Shown in pieces: positions 42,888 to 49,910 of a stretch of DNA of 64,000 nt. Source of the DNA: Paracoccus tegillarcae. Lineage in GTDB: Bacteria; Pseudomonadota; Alphaproteobacteria; Rhodobacterales; Rhodobacteraceae. The notes under the pieces were generated by a model. It did no database searches and was not told the DNA's origin. It saw only the letters and a program-made list of their open reading frames with translations. The translations under genes and the position numbers were made by a program. Every line of letters starts with the position of its first letter. Positions within the stretch are counted from its first letter, which is position 1. The DNA is taken from positions 2,005,001 to 2,069,000 of the forward strand of contig NZ_CP025408.1 of assembly GCF_002847305.1 (NCBI RefSeq), written 5' to 3'.

Positions 42888-43825
42888 GCATCGCGGTCAT
42901 TGGTGCGGGCGCGTTCGGGACCGCATTGGCCGTGTCGCTGGCCGCAAACGGACCTGTCACGCTGTGGGGGCGTGATGCGGCGCGGATCAGGAATAACCCG
43001 CGACTGCCCGGCGTGACCCTGCCGCCGCAAGTTACCCCAACCACTGATCTGGCGCAGGCCGCGCGTGCCGAAACGCTGGTGCTGGCGCTGCCCGCGCAGG
43101 TTCTGGGCGGCTTTCTGGCCGAGAATGCGGCGCTGTTGGACGGCAAGGCGCTGGTCAGCGCCGCCAAGGGCATTGACCTGACCACGCTGACTGGCCCCTC
43201 TCAATTGATCGCCAGGGCATGCCCCGCCGCCACCGCCGCTGTGCTGACCGGCCCATCCTTTGCCGCCGATATCGCGCGCGGGCTGCCCACCGCGCTGACG
43301 CTTGCCTGCACCGATCCCGAACGCGGCGAGGCGCTACAGCACTGCCTGTCAACGCCGGTCTTGCGGCTTTATCTCAGCAGCGATGTGACGGGCGCCGAAC
43401 TGGGCGGCGCACTGAAAAACGTTATCGCCATTGCCGCAGGCGCCGCCATCGGATCGGGCCAGGGTGACAGCGCGCGCGCCGCGATCATCACGCGGGGCTT
43501 CGCCGAGATGACCCGGCTGGCCACCGATCTGGGGGCCGAGGCGCAGACGTTGACCGGACTGTCGGGGCTGGGCGATCTGACCTTGACCTGTACGTCCGAC
43601 CAGTCGCGCAACTATCGCTTTGGCCACAGCCGTGGCGCTCGCGAGGATTTCGACCGCAGCACAACCGTCGAGGGCGCGGCCACGGCGCAGGCGGTTGGCG
43701 CAATCGCCGAAAAGCGCGGCATCGACATGCCCATCGTTCAGGCCGTCGCGGCCCTTGTCAGCACGCAGGTTTCCGTGGAAAAGCTGATGGACCAACTTTT
43801 GAACCGTCCGCTGAGGAAAGAATAA
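42884..43825 (+). CDS. gpsA: NAD(P)-dependent glycerol-3-phosphate dehydrogenase GpsA
   Basis: Reduces dihydroxyacetone phosphate to sn-glycerol-3-phosphate for phospholipid synthesis. 313 residues: [20 protein letters not shown] (Rossmann loop GAGAFGTA), [40 protein letters not shown], the catalytic Lys in [20 protein letters not shown] and [20 protein letters not shown]. Overlaps of 4 bases with tsaD and 1 base with the YciI gene indicate a tightly coupled operon, an arrangement I recall from other Rhodobacteraceae. Confidence 0.96.
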   Translation: MSIAVIGAGAFGTALAVSLAANGPVTLWGRDAARIRNNPRLPGVTLPPQVTPTTDLAQAARAETLVLALPAQVLGGFLAENAALLDGKALVSAAKGIDLTTLTGPSQLIARACPAATAAVLTGPSFAADIARGLPTALTLACTDPERGEALQHCLSTPVLRLYLSSDVTGAELGGALKNVIAIAAGAAIGSGQGDSARAAIITRGFAEMTRLATDLGAEAQTLTGLSGLGDLTLTCTSDQSRNYRFGHSRGAREDFDRSTTVEGAATAQAVGAIAEKRGIDMPIVQAVAALVSTQVSVEKLMDQLLNRPLRKE

Positions 43826-44097
43826 TGCCCCTTTTTGCGATTATCTGCCGTGACAAGCCCGGCATGCTGCAAGCCCGCATCGATGCCCGTGACGCGCATC
43901 TGGGCTTTCTGCGCCAAGAGGGCATCGTCCGCCTTGCCGGTCCGCTGATCGAAGAGGGCGAGATGCGCGGATCGCTGATCGTGCTGGAGGCAGATGATCT
44001 GGAAAATGCGCAGCGTTGGGCGGATATGGACCCCTACAAGGCAGCAGGTTTGTTTGCCAGCGTCGATATTATCGAATGGAAGAAGGTGATTGGCTGA
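43825..44097 (+). CDS. YciI-family small protein
   Basis: A 90-residue ferredoxin-fold protein: [40 protein letters not shown] and the helix-strand ending WADMDPYKAAGLFASVDI followed by IEWKKVIG. The conserved His-Asp region of YciI proteins corresponds to ARDAHLGF, a proposed acid-base pair. Related to muconolactone isomerase-like folds; no precise reaction is known. It overlaps gpsA and the next gene by one base each. Confidence 0.88.
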   Translation: MPLFAIICRDKPGMLQARIDARDAHLGFLRQEGIVRLAGPLIEEGEMRGSLIVLEADDLENAQRWADMDPYKAAGLFASVDIIEWKKVIG

Positions 44098-44513
44098 TGC
44101 GTTATTGGCTGTTCAAATCCGAACCAGACGTCTTTGGCTGGGATGATCTTGTTGCCAAGGGCGACAAGGGCGAGGAATGGGACGGCGTGCGGAACTATCA
44201 GGCGCGCAACAACATGCGCGAGATGAAGCTGGGCGATCGCGGCCTGTTCTATCATTCCAACAAGGGCAAAGAGATCGTCGGCATCGTCGAGGTCGCAGCC
44301 GAGGCCCATCCCGACAGCACCACCGATGATGCGCGGTGGGAATGCGTCGACGTGAGGGCGATCGAGCCGGTCAAACGGCCGGTCACGCTGGACGAGGCCA
44401 AGGACGAACCGCGCCTCAAGGATATGATACTGGTCAATAACAGCCGGCTGTCCGTGCAGCCTGTGACCGAGGCGGAATGGGCTGTGGTGATGGAGCTGGC
44501 CGGGATGGCCTGA
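44097..44513 (+). CDS. EVE (PUA-like) domain protein
   Basis: A 138-residue EVE protein: MRYWLFKSEPDVFGWDDLVA, EWDGVRNYQARNNMREM, DRGLFYHSNKGKEIVGIVEV and ILVNNSRLSVQPVTEAEW. EVE domains fold like PUA and YTH domains and are thought to bind modified bases in DNA or RNA. Its place behind tsaD, a tRNA-modification gene, hints at RNA, but this is inference. Its ATG overlaps the YciI stop by one base, and a long hairpin follows at 44528. Confidence 0.92.
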   Translation: MRYWLFKSEPDVFGWDDLVAKGDKGEEWDGVRNYQARNNMREMKLGDRGLFYHSNKGKEIVGIVEVAAEAHPDSTTDDARWECVDVRAIEPVKRPVTLDEAKDEPRLKDMILVNNSRLSVQPVTEAEWAVVMELAGMA

Positions 44514-44527
44514 TCCCGCCCTTTCCA

Positions 44528-44559
44528 AGCGGCGCGTCGGTATCAGCCGTCGCGCCGCT
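44528..44559. terminator. Hairpin terminator between the EVE gene and convergent phhB
   Basis: AGCGGCGCG (44528-44536) pairs with CGCGCCGCT (44551-44559), and CGG/CCG can extend the helix inside. GGATTTTA follows on the forward strand. Confidence 0.65.
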
Positions 44560-44588
44560 GGATTTTACCGGGCGGCCGCACGTGCCGT

Positions 44589-44927
44589 CTAGGCGACCAG
44601 CGCGTCCAGTTTCGCGGCGCAGATGAAATCATTTTCCGTCAGCCCGCCGGCCTCATGCGTGGTGAAGGTCACCTCGCAATAGCCCCAGCCAAAGCCGATA
44701 TCGGGATGATGGCCCTGTTTGTTGCCCAGCCACGCGGCCAGATTGGCCATCTCGACCGCTTTGGCAAACCCCTTGAATTCAAAGCGGCGGCTGATCGCGG
44801 TGCCGTCATCCGACAGGGTCCAGCCCTCAATCTGATCCATCATCGCTTTGGCTTCTGCGGCGCTGTGCGGCGCGACACCGCCTTTGCAGGGTTCACATTC
44901 CTTGTTGGCAAGATCGCAGGTTGTCAT
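44589..44927 (-). CDS. phhB: Pterin-4a-carbinolamine dehydratase PhhB
   Basis: Recycles the oxidised pterin cofactor of phenylalanine hydroxylase. The 112-residue protein contains the active-site region NKQGHHPDIGFGWGYCEVTF (paired His and downstream His in TTHEAGGLTENDF). The core begins at DQIEGWTLSDDGTAISRRF. A Cys-rich N-terminal stretch (CDLANKECEPCKGG) precedes it, as in many proteobacterial PhhB proteins. I start at ATG 44927 because GGAGG lies five bases upstream. It lies 11 bases after phhA. Confidence 0.93.
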   Translation of the reverse strand: MTTCDLANKECEPCKGGVAPHSAAEAKAMMDQIEGWTLSDDGTAISRRFEFKGFAKAVEMANLAAWLGNKQGHHPDIGFGWGYCEVTFTTHEAGGLTENDFICAAKLDALVA

Positions 44928-44938
44928 GGCGTCCTCCA

Positions 44939-45730
44939 TCATGCGGCTTCCTTGGGCGGATATTTCGGTTCGTGCAGCCCCAAAGCGCGGGCCTTGGCCA
45001 CATCGGCCAGCAGATCGCGTTTGGCTGCAGCGAACAGGTCATCCAGATTGTCTATCACGAAATAGACCGGCTGGTGAATGTCGATCCGGTAGGGCGTGCG
45101 CAGAATGTCGATCACATCAAAGGGCCGATGTTCCGGCTGACCCGAGATCGACCAGGGCAGCTCCGTGACCGAGCTTGCAAGCCCCGACCCAAGCGCCTTG
45201 AGTTGGCCGTTCTCGCGCATCAGACCGAATTCGATGCTGAACCAATACAGCCGGATCAGCCAGCTATAGTCAGCCTTTTCACAACGGGTCCCAGCCTCGC
45301 CAATGGCCTGGCTGAACGCGGCAAAGGCCGGATCGGTCAGCAGGGGCGTATGGCCAAAGATCTCGTGGAAGATATCGGGCTCTTCGATGTAATCGAAATG
45401 CTTGCGCTTGCGGATAAAGCTGGCGGCGGGAAAGGTGCGGTCGGCCAGCATGCCGAAGAATTTGCCAAAGCCGATCAGCGCCGGCACCGGCTCGACCCGC
45501 CAGCCGGTCAGATCGCCAAGCTTGGCTGAAATATCGGGACATTGCGGCACGCGGTCGGTCGGCATGTCCAGCAGGTCCAACCCTTTCAGATAGGGCTGCG
45601 CCATGTTTTCACGCACGGCAGGCAATTGCTGGGTGATCAGATCGTGCCAAACGGCGTTTTCTTCGGCGTCATAGGTGATGAAACCCTGCGCGTCCGGCGT
45701 CTTGGCTTCGTATTCGGTTGATTTCGGCAT
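44939..45730 (-). CDS. phhA: Phenylalanine 4-monooxygenase PhhA
   Basis: Hydroxylates phenylalanine to tyrosine with tetrahydropterin, iron and oxygen. 263 residues: NAVWHDLITQQLPAVRENMA near the start, RTFPAASFIRKRKHFDYIEE, the iron ligands in PDIFHEIFGHTPLLTDP (two His) and LYWFSIEFGLMRENGQLKAL (Glu), plus GSGLASSVTELPWSI. I start at ATG 45730, with AAGGAGG seven bases upstream; longer upstream reading is not coding. It is the first gene of phhA-phhB and diverges from an Lrp-type regulator, probably its activator. Confidence 0.95.
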   Translation of the reverse strand: MPKSTEYEAKTPDAQGFITYDAEENAVWHDLITQQLPAVRENMAQPYLKGLDLLDMPTDRVPQCPDISAKLGDLTGWRVEPVPALIGFGKFFGMLADRTFPAASFIRKRKHFDYIEEPDIFHEIFGHTPLLTDPAFAAFSQAIGEAGTRCEKADYSWLIRLYWFSIEFGLMRENGQLKALGSGLASSVTELPWSISGQPEHRPFDVIDILRTPYRIDIHQPVYFVIDNLDDLFAAAKRDLLADVAKARALGLHEPKYPPKEAA

Positions 45731-45818
45731 CGGGGATCCTCCTTTCCGATATTCTACCAGAAATGCGGAAAAATTCTTGCCTGAGAGGTGTCTGATAAGC
45801 GAAAGTAAGGCATGAAAT

Positions 45819-45834
45819 TTCCATAATTTTGGAA
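45819..45834. promoter_or_regulatory. Inverted repeat in the phhA/lrp intergenic region
   Basis: TTCCA (45819-45823) and TGGAA (45830-45834) flank an AT-rich six-base spacer, the style of site bound by Lrp/AsnC dimers. It lies 14 bases before the regulator's start and about 90 bases upstream of phhA. Confidence 0.55.
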
Positions 45835-45847
45835 TACAGGGAATAAT

Positions 45848-46309
45848 ATGCCGGAACTGGATGAGATTGATCGCCGGCTGCTGCACCTGCTGCAACGCGA
45901 CTCTACGCTGTCGACGCAGGCACTGGCCGATCAGGCGGGGTTGTCCACCTCGCCCGCGTGGCGTCGGGTCAAACGGCTGATCGACGAGGGCTATATTTCC
46001 CGGCAGGTCGCGATCGTGCCGCCGGTCAAGGCCGGCATGCATGCGATGGCCTATGTGCAGGTGTCACTGCTGGATCACCGCGAGGAATCGCTGGAGCGTT
46101 TCGACCGTTTCGTCGCATTCGAGGATCAGATCATCGAATGCGCGACGATCACCGGCACCTCGGATTATCTGCTGAAGATCGTGGCCGCCGACCCTGAAGG
46201 ACTGGAACATTTCATCATGCGGCGGATGCTGGCCCTGGGCATCGTGCGCGGGACGGTGACAAATTTCGTGCTGCGACAGACGAAATACACCACCGCGATG
46301 CCGGTCTAG
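45848..46309 (+). CDS. Lrp/AsnC family transcriptional regulator
   Basis: 153 residues: the N-terminal helix-turn-helix LDEIDRRLLHLLQRDSTLST, ALADQAGLSTSPAWRRVKRL and DEGYISRQVAIVPP; then the RAM ligand domain including ECATITGTSDYLLKIVAAD and RTVTNFVLRQT-type closing strand (GTVTNFVLRQTKYTTAMPV). The gene is transcribed away from phhA-phhB and very likely responds to an aromatic amino acid to control them. An inverted repeat lies in the gap. Confidence 0.93.
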   Translation: MPELDEIDRRLLHLLQRDSTLSTQALADQAGLSTSPAWRRVKRLIDEGYISRQVAIVPPVKAGMHAMAYVQVSLLDHREESLERFDRFVAFEDQIIECATITGTSDYLLKIVAADPEGLEHFIMRRMLALGIVRGTVTNFVLRQTKYTTAMPV

Positions 46310-46313
46310 CCAA

Positions 46314-46667
46314 CTATAGCGGCTGTCGGCCCAGCACTCGCAGGACCATGCCCCGGCCCGTGCGCAAGACCGGATAGGCCAGCCTTGCGCGCGCCGGGTT
46401 GGCAAAGACCCATCGCGCGATGCCCCATGCCCCCGAAGGCTGCGACAGCATCAACAGCAGTGCCATCGCATCCGCGCCATAGTAGATGTCACCGTTCTGG
46501 CGCACGACCATGCCGCGGTTCAGGTCCAGCCCGGCGCCGAGTTCGGCAATGCGGGGGTCCGTGCCGCGTGCGTCGATCAAATCGACCTCGCCTGTTCGGC
46601 GCAGCGCCACCATGCGCGTGAAATCCGCGCAAAAGGGGCATTCGCCATCATAGACGATCTCGATCAT
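46314..46667 (-). CDS. DCC-family thiol-disulfide oxidoreductase-like protein (DUF393)
   Basis: 117 residues starting MIEIVYDGECPFCADFTRMV with the family's thioredoxin-like DGxCPFC active site (Cys10 and Cys13). RTGEVDLIDARGTDPRIAEL, MVVRQNGDIYYGADAMALLL and WGIARWVFANPARARLAYPV follow. I use ATG 46667 with AAGGAA seven bases upstream. It diverges from an HTTM-domain membrane protein, and in other bacteria DCC and HTTM domains are often neighbours or fused, so it may service cysteines of that protein. Confidence 0.9.
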   Translation of the reverse strand: MIEIVYDGECPFCADFTRMVALRRTGEVDLIDARGTDPRIAELGAGLDLNRGMVVRQNGDIYYGADAMALLLMLSQPSGAWGIARWVFANPARARLAYPVLRTGRGMVLRVLGRQPL

Positions 46668-46766
46668 CAGCGTTCCTTCGTTTCGCATGGAATAACGGGG
46701 CCGGATGCACCGTTATTCCATGAACCATCCGCAATCTTGGTTTAACATTCGCCAAGCGAGGTCGCC

Positions 46767-48155
46767 ATGAACAGATTGTCCCAGCCCGTGTCGATTCAGT
46801 CGCTGGCAGCGTTTCGCATGATGTTCGGCGCGCTTCTGGTCTGGGATTGCTGGCGCTTTATCAAATATGACCGGATTTCGCGCTATTGGGTCGAGCCGGA
46901 AATCCTGTTTCCCTATCCCGGCTTCACCTGGCTCAGGCCGCTGCCCGATCCTTATATCCATTGGCTATGGCTGGGCATGGGGCTGGCGGCGGCATTGGTC
47001 ATGCTGGGGCTGTTTTATCGTATCGCCAGTGTCGCGCTGCTGCTGATTTTCAGCTATTTCTTCCTGCTGGATCGGGGCGAGTATCTGAACCATTTTTATC
47101 TGGTGATCCTTTTCGCGGCACTGTTGGCAGTGATGCCGACGCATCGGGCCTATTCACTGGATGCCTGGCTAAGGCCCAATATTCGCAGCGATTTCGTCCC
47201 GTATGCCGCGCCCTTCATGCTGCGCGCGCAGATGGAGATCATGCTGATCTATGCGGGGCTGGTCAAACTGACGCCTGACTGGCTGGCGGGCCAACCTTTG
47301 GAAATCTGGCTGCGCAATGCGCCCGATCCCGGTCCCTTCGGGTTTCTGTTCCAGTATGACTGGTTCTTTCCGCTGATCAGCTGGGCCGTGGTCGCGCTGC
47401 ATGTGTTGGGCGCGCCGCTGTTGTTGTGGAAGCGAACGCGGCTGGCGATGTTCTTTATCTACTGCTTTTTCCACATCTCTAACGCGTTCTATTTCAACAT
47501 CGGCATCTTCCCCTGGATGACCATTGCGGCAACCACGATCTTCTTCGCACCGGATTGGCCGCAGCGGCTGGCCCATTGGACGCTGTCGCGGTTTCAGGCG
47601 GTCGGGCCAATCATTGCCCCGCCGCGTCCGGCGCCGCGCGCCATGCCCCGTGCCGTGCTAGGCGCGATGGCGCTGTGGCTTCTGGTGCAAATCTTCCTGC
47701 CGTTCCGTAGTGCCATGTTCGACAGCGAGGTCCGCTGGACGGGCGAGGGGCATCGTTTCAGTTGGCGGATGCGCATCTTTGACCGCGATGCTTTTGGCGA
47801 TTTCATGGTCTCGGTACGCGGCCAGCCCGATCTGGTCTGGTTTGTGGAACCGGAAGAGTTTCTCAGCAGGCGGCAGGTCAACAAGATGATGACCCGTCCT
47901 GACCTGATTCACGCCTTTGCGATGGCTCTGCAGGATCGCTGGCAGGCAGAAGGCTATGATGACGTCGAGGTCCGCGCCAATATCCGCAAATCGCTGAACG
48001 GTCGCCCCTATCAACAGTATATCGACCCCGATCTGGATCTGACCAGTGTCCGGCTGCACCCGCTGCGCAGCAATGAATGGGTCCTGCCGATGCAGATCCC
48101 GACTTGGGGCGCCAGCGACGGTCATGACGACCGAAGCAGCGGTCTTGGGTCGTGA
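46767..48155 (+). CDS. HTTM-domain membrane protein (vitamin K-dependent gamma-carboxylase-like)
   Basis: 462 residues with about eight membrane segments. The first 300 residues follow the HTTM domain: SIQSLAAFRMMFGALLVWDC, FFLLDRGEYLNHFYLVILFA, LMIYAGLVKLTP-type segment (MLIYAGLVKLTPDWLAGQPL) and FFHISNAFYFNIGIFPWMTI with the conserved His. The C-terminal part is soluble: FRSAMFDSEVRWTGEGHRFS, WRMRIFDRDAFGDFMV and RQVNKMMTRPDLIHAFAMAL. Both regions recall the animal gamma-glutamyl carboxylase. Bacterial relatives have no settled reaction. It diverges from the DCC thiol protein across 99 bases. Confidence 0.88.
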   Translation: MNRLSQPVSIQSLAAFRMMFGALLVWDCWRFIKYDRISRYWVEPEILFPYPGFTWLRPLPDPYIHWLWLGMGLAAALVMLGLFYRIASVALLLIFSYFFLLDRGEYLNHFYLVILFAALLAVMPTHRAYSLDAWLRPNIRSDFVPYAAPFMLRAQMEIMLIYAGLVKLTPDWLAGQPLEIWLRNAPDPGPFGFLFQYDWFFPLISWAVVALHVLGAPLLLWKRTRLAMFFIYCFFHISNAFYFNIGIFPWMTIAATTIFFAPDWPQRLAHWTLSRFQAVGPIIAPPRPAPRAMPRAVLGAMALWLLVQIFLPFRSAMFDSEVRWTGEGHRFSWRMRIFDRDAFGDFMVSVRGQPDLVWFVEPEEFLSRRQVNKMMTRPDLIHAFAMALQDRWQAEGYDDVEVRANIRKSLNGRPYQQYIDPDLDLTSVRLHPLRSNEWVLPMQIPTWGASDGHDDRSSGLGS

Positions 48156-48245
48156 CGAGTTTCAGAAGGGCTGCGGCCACATGCTGACGTAAAATGTCAG
48201 GGGGGCGGTGCGATCAGGGTAAAGCCAACCTGAAAGGACTTTACC

Positions 48246-48638
48246 ATGATCGACCATATCGGCTTTGCCGTTTCAGATCTTTCCGCTTCGCGCGGCTTTT
48301 ACGAGCGCGCTCTGTCCCCGCTTGGGATCTCCGTCATCATGGAGGTCACCGAGGAAATGACCGGCGGCCACGGCGCGCATCTGGGCTTTGGGCGCGACAT
48401 CAATCCGTTCTTCTGGGTCGGGACCGGCGATGCCGCCTCGGCGGGCGTGCATGTGGCCTTTGCAGCGCCTGACCGGGCGACTGTGGATGCCTTTTATCAG
48501 GCCGCGCTTGACGCGGGCGGGACCGACAACGGCGCGCCGGGTCTGCGACCAGAATACCATCCCAACTATTACGGCGCCTTCGTGCGCGATCCCGATGGCA
48601 ACAATATCGAGGCCGTTTTCCATGGGGCCGCATCGTGA
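48246..48638 (+). CDS. VOC-family (glyoxalase/bleomycin-resistance fold) protein
   Basis: 130 residues of paired beta-alpha-beta units: MIDHIGFAVSDLSASRGFYE, HGAHLGFGRDINPFFW, GVHVAFAAPDRATVDAFYQA and YYGAFVRDPDGNNIEAVFHG. Candidate metal ligands are His4, His66-type residue in AGVHVAF and Glu in NNIEAVF. The superfamily includes lactoylglutathione lyases, dioxygenases and antibiotic-binding proteins, and I cannot choose. It overlaps the GFA-family gene by 4 bases; both could handle glutathione adducts. Confidence 0.88.
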   Translation: MIDHIGFAVSDLSASRGFYERALSPLGISVIMEVTEEMTGGHGAHLGFGRDINPFFWVGTGDAASAGVHVAFAAPDRATVDAFYQAALDAGGTDNGAPGLRPEYHPNYYGAFVRDPDGNNIEAVFHGAAS

Positions 48639-49048
48639 AAACCTATCATGGCAGCTGCTTCTGCGGTGCCGTCGGCTTTGAGGCCGATGGCGACCTGGCC
48701 CTTGGCACCATGCGCTGCAATTGCCGGTTCTGCCGAAAGATGCGCTATTGGGAAATGCGGCTGCCCGACCCGAATGGGTTCCGCCTGATACAGGGGCGCG
48801 ACGCGTTGGCCGAGACGCCACGGGCCGGGGGTGCTGATTTTGACATGCATCACTGGTTTTGCGCCCGATGCGGCACAAGGCTATGGACCGAAGGCGATGT
48901 CGCAGAGATGGGCGGGCGCTTTGTGCAGGTTGTCATCGCAGCACTGGACGACGCGACCGAAGCCGAATTGATCGCCGCCCCGATCCACTGGGCCGATGGC
49001 GCGCATGACGACTGGTGGAGCGCGGCCCCCGAGACGCGGCATTTGTAA
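48635..49048 (+). CDS. GFA/CENP-V-type zinc protein
   Basis: 137 residues from a GTG that overlaps the VOC stop (GTGA). Zinc-binding cysteines are ordered as in the glutathione-dependent formaldehyde-activating family: GSCFCGAVGFEADGD, MRCNCRFCRKMRYWEMRLP and WFCARCGTRLWTEGD. Members bind glutathione adducts or have unknown roles; the formaldehyde activity of the founding protein is debated. Paired with the VOC gene, it suggests detoxification of small carbonyls. Confidence 0.88.
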   Translation: MKTYHGSCFCGAVGFEADGDLALGTMRCNCRFCRKMRYWEMRLPDPNGFRLIQGRDALAETPRAGGADFDMHHWFCARCGTRLWTEGDVAEMGGRFVQVVIAALDDATEAELIAAPIHWADGAHDDWWSAAPETRHL

Positions 49049-49107
49049 GGTTTCACCCCTTGCCGTTTCGTGCTAGAAAGCCAGCGAAGTCAGAAGGAGT
49101 AAGTGTC

Positions 49108-49128
49108 ATGGAATTCCCGTCGATCTGA
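49108..49128 (+). CDS. Six-codon mini reading frame upstream of the acetyltransferase (possible leader peptide)
   Basis: GAAGGAG (49093-49099) is followed eight bases later by ATG and five sense codons, giving MEFPSI and TGA, 33 bases before the acetyltransferase ATG. A strong ribosome-binding site in front of so short a frame is unexpected. Some acetyltransferase resistance genes are controlled by leader peptides. It may also be a remnant. Confidence 0.3.
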   Translation: MEFPSI

Positions 49129-49161
49129 AGCCCGTCGCCTCAGTTTCGAAAGGATATCCAC

Positions 49162-49818
49162 ATGCTTGCCCGTTTCTTCGACACCAATGCCGCCTATCCC
49201 ATGAAGTTCGCCGATGGCCGCGAGAATCGCGGTCTGGTTCATCTGAACCGGGTCATTGATCACCCGAATATCGACATTGGCGACTACAGCTATGCCAGCA
49301 GCTTTGAGCCGCCCGATGACTGGGCGGTCCGACTGGCGCCCTATACATATGCAGGCGCGCCGGAACGGCTGCGGATCGGGCGGTTCTGCCAGATCGCGGA
49401 CCGGGTTCGCATCATAACAGCCAGCGCCAATCACCCGATGGCAGGGATCTCGACCTATCCGTTCGCGATCTTTGATCACGCACGGCTGGGCGAGTATATG
49501 GATCAGCTCGACAGCCTGCCCGATACCGTCATCGGGCATGATGTCTGGCTGGGCGATGCGGCCACGGTCCTGCCGGGTGCGCGGATCGGCTGCGGGGTGA
49601 TCGTCGGCGCCGGCGCGGTGGTTGGCGGGACGGTGCCAGATTATGCCGTCGTCGCCGGAAATCCTGGGCGCGTGCTCCGGATGCGCTATGCACCTGATCA
49701 GGTCGCCGTGCTGATGCGGCTGCAATGGTGGGATTGGCCGGCCGAGGCCGTCGAGGCTGCGATCCCGGCACTGGCGGCAGGCGACATCTCGGCGCTGGAG
49801 GCGCTTGCGCCGGGATAG
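49162..49818 (+). CDS. CatB-related hexapeptide-repeat O-acetyltransferase
   Basis: 218 residues with the left-handed beta-helix of xenobiotic acetyltransferases: YSYASSFEPPDDWAVRLAPY, RLRIGRFCQIADRVRIITAS, ANHPMAGISTYPFAIFDHAR with the catalytic His, then VIGHDVWLGDAATVLPGARI and GCGVIVGAGAVVGGTVPDYA, VVAGNPGRVLRMRY. It transfers acetyl from acetyl-CoA to a hydroxyl; chloramphenicol or streptogramins are possible substrates, but chromosomal members often act on sugars. AAAGGA precedes the ATG and a hairpin follows the stop. Confidence 0.9.
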   Translation: MLARFFDTNAAYPMKFADGRENRGLVHLNRVIDHPNIDIGDYSYASSFEPPDDWAVRLAPYTYAGAPERLRIGRFCQIADRVRIITASANHPMAGISTYPFAIFDHARLGEYMDQLDSLPDTVIGHDVWLGDAATVLPGARIGCGVIVGAGAVVGGTVPDYAVVAGNPGRVLRMRYAPDQVAVLMRLQWWDWPAEAVEAAIPALAAGDISALEALAPG

Positions 49819-49833
49819 TGCCGACCGATCTTG

Positions 49834-49850
49834 ACGGGCTTGCCCGTTTT
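49834..49850 (+). terminator. Short intrinsic terminator after the acetyltransferase gene
   Basis: ACGGG (49834-49838) pairs with CCCGT (49843-49847) around CTTG, running into TTTT. A longer alternative pairing, TTGACG (49831-49836) with CGTCAA (49851-49856), encloses it. Confidence 0.6.
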
Positions 49851-49910
49851 CGTCAAAACCCGCGCCCTTGTGCCATAGGCAGGGCGCAACTTTGTTGAAC
49901 AGGTGACGCG

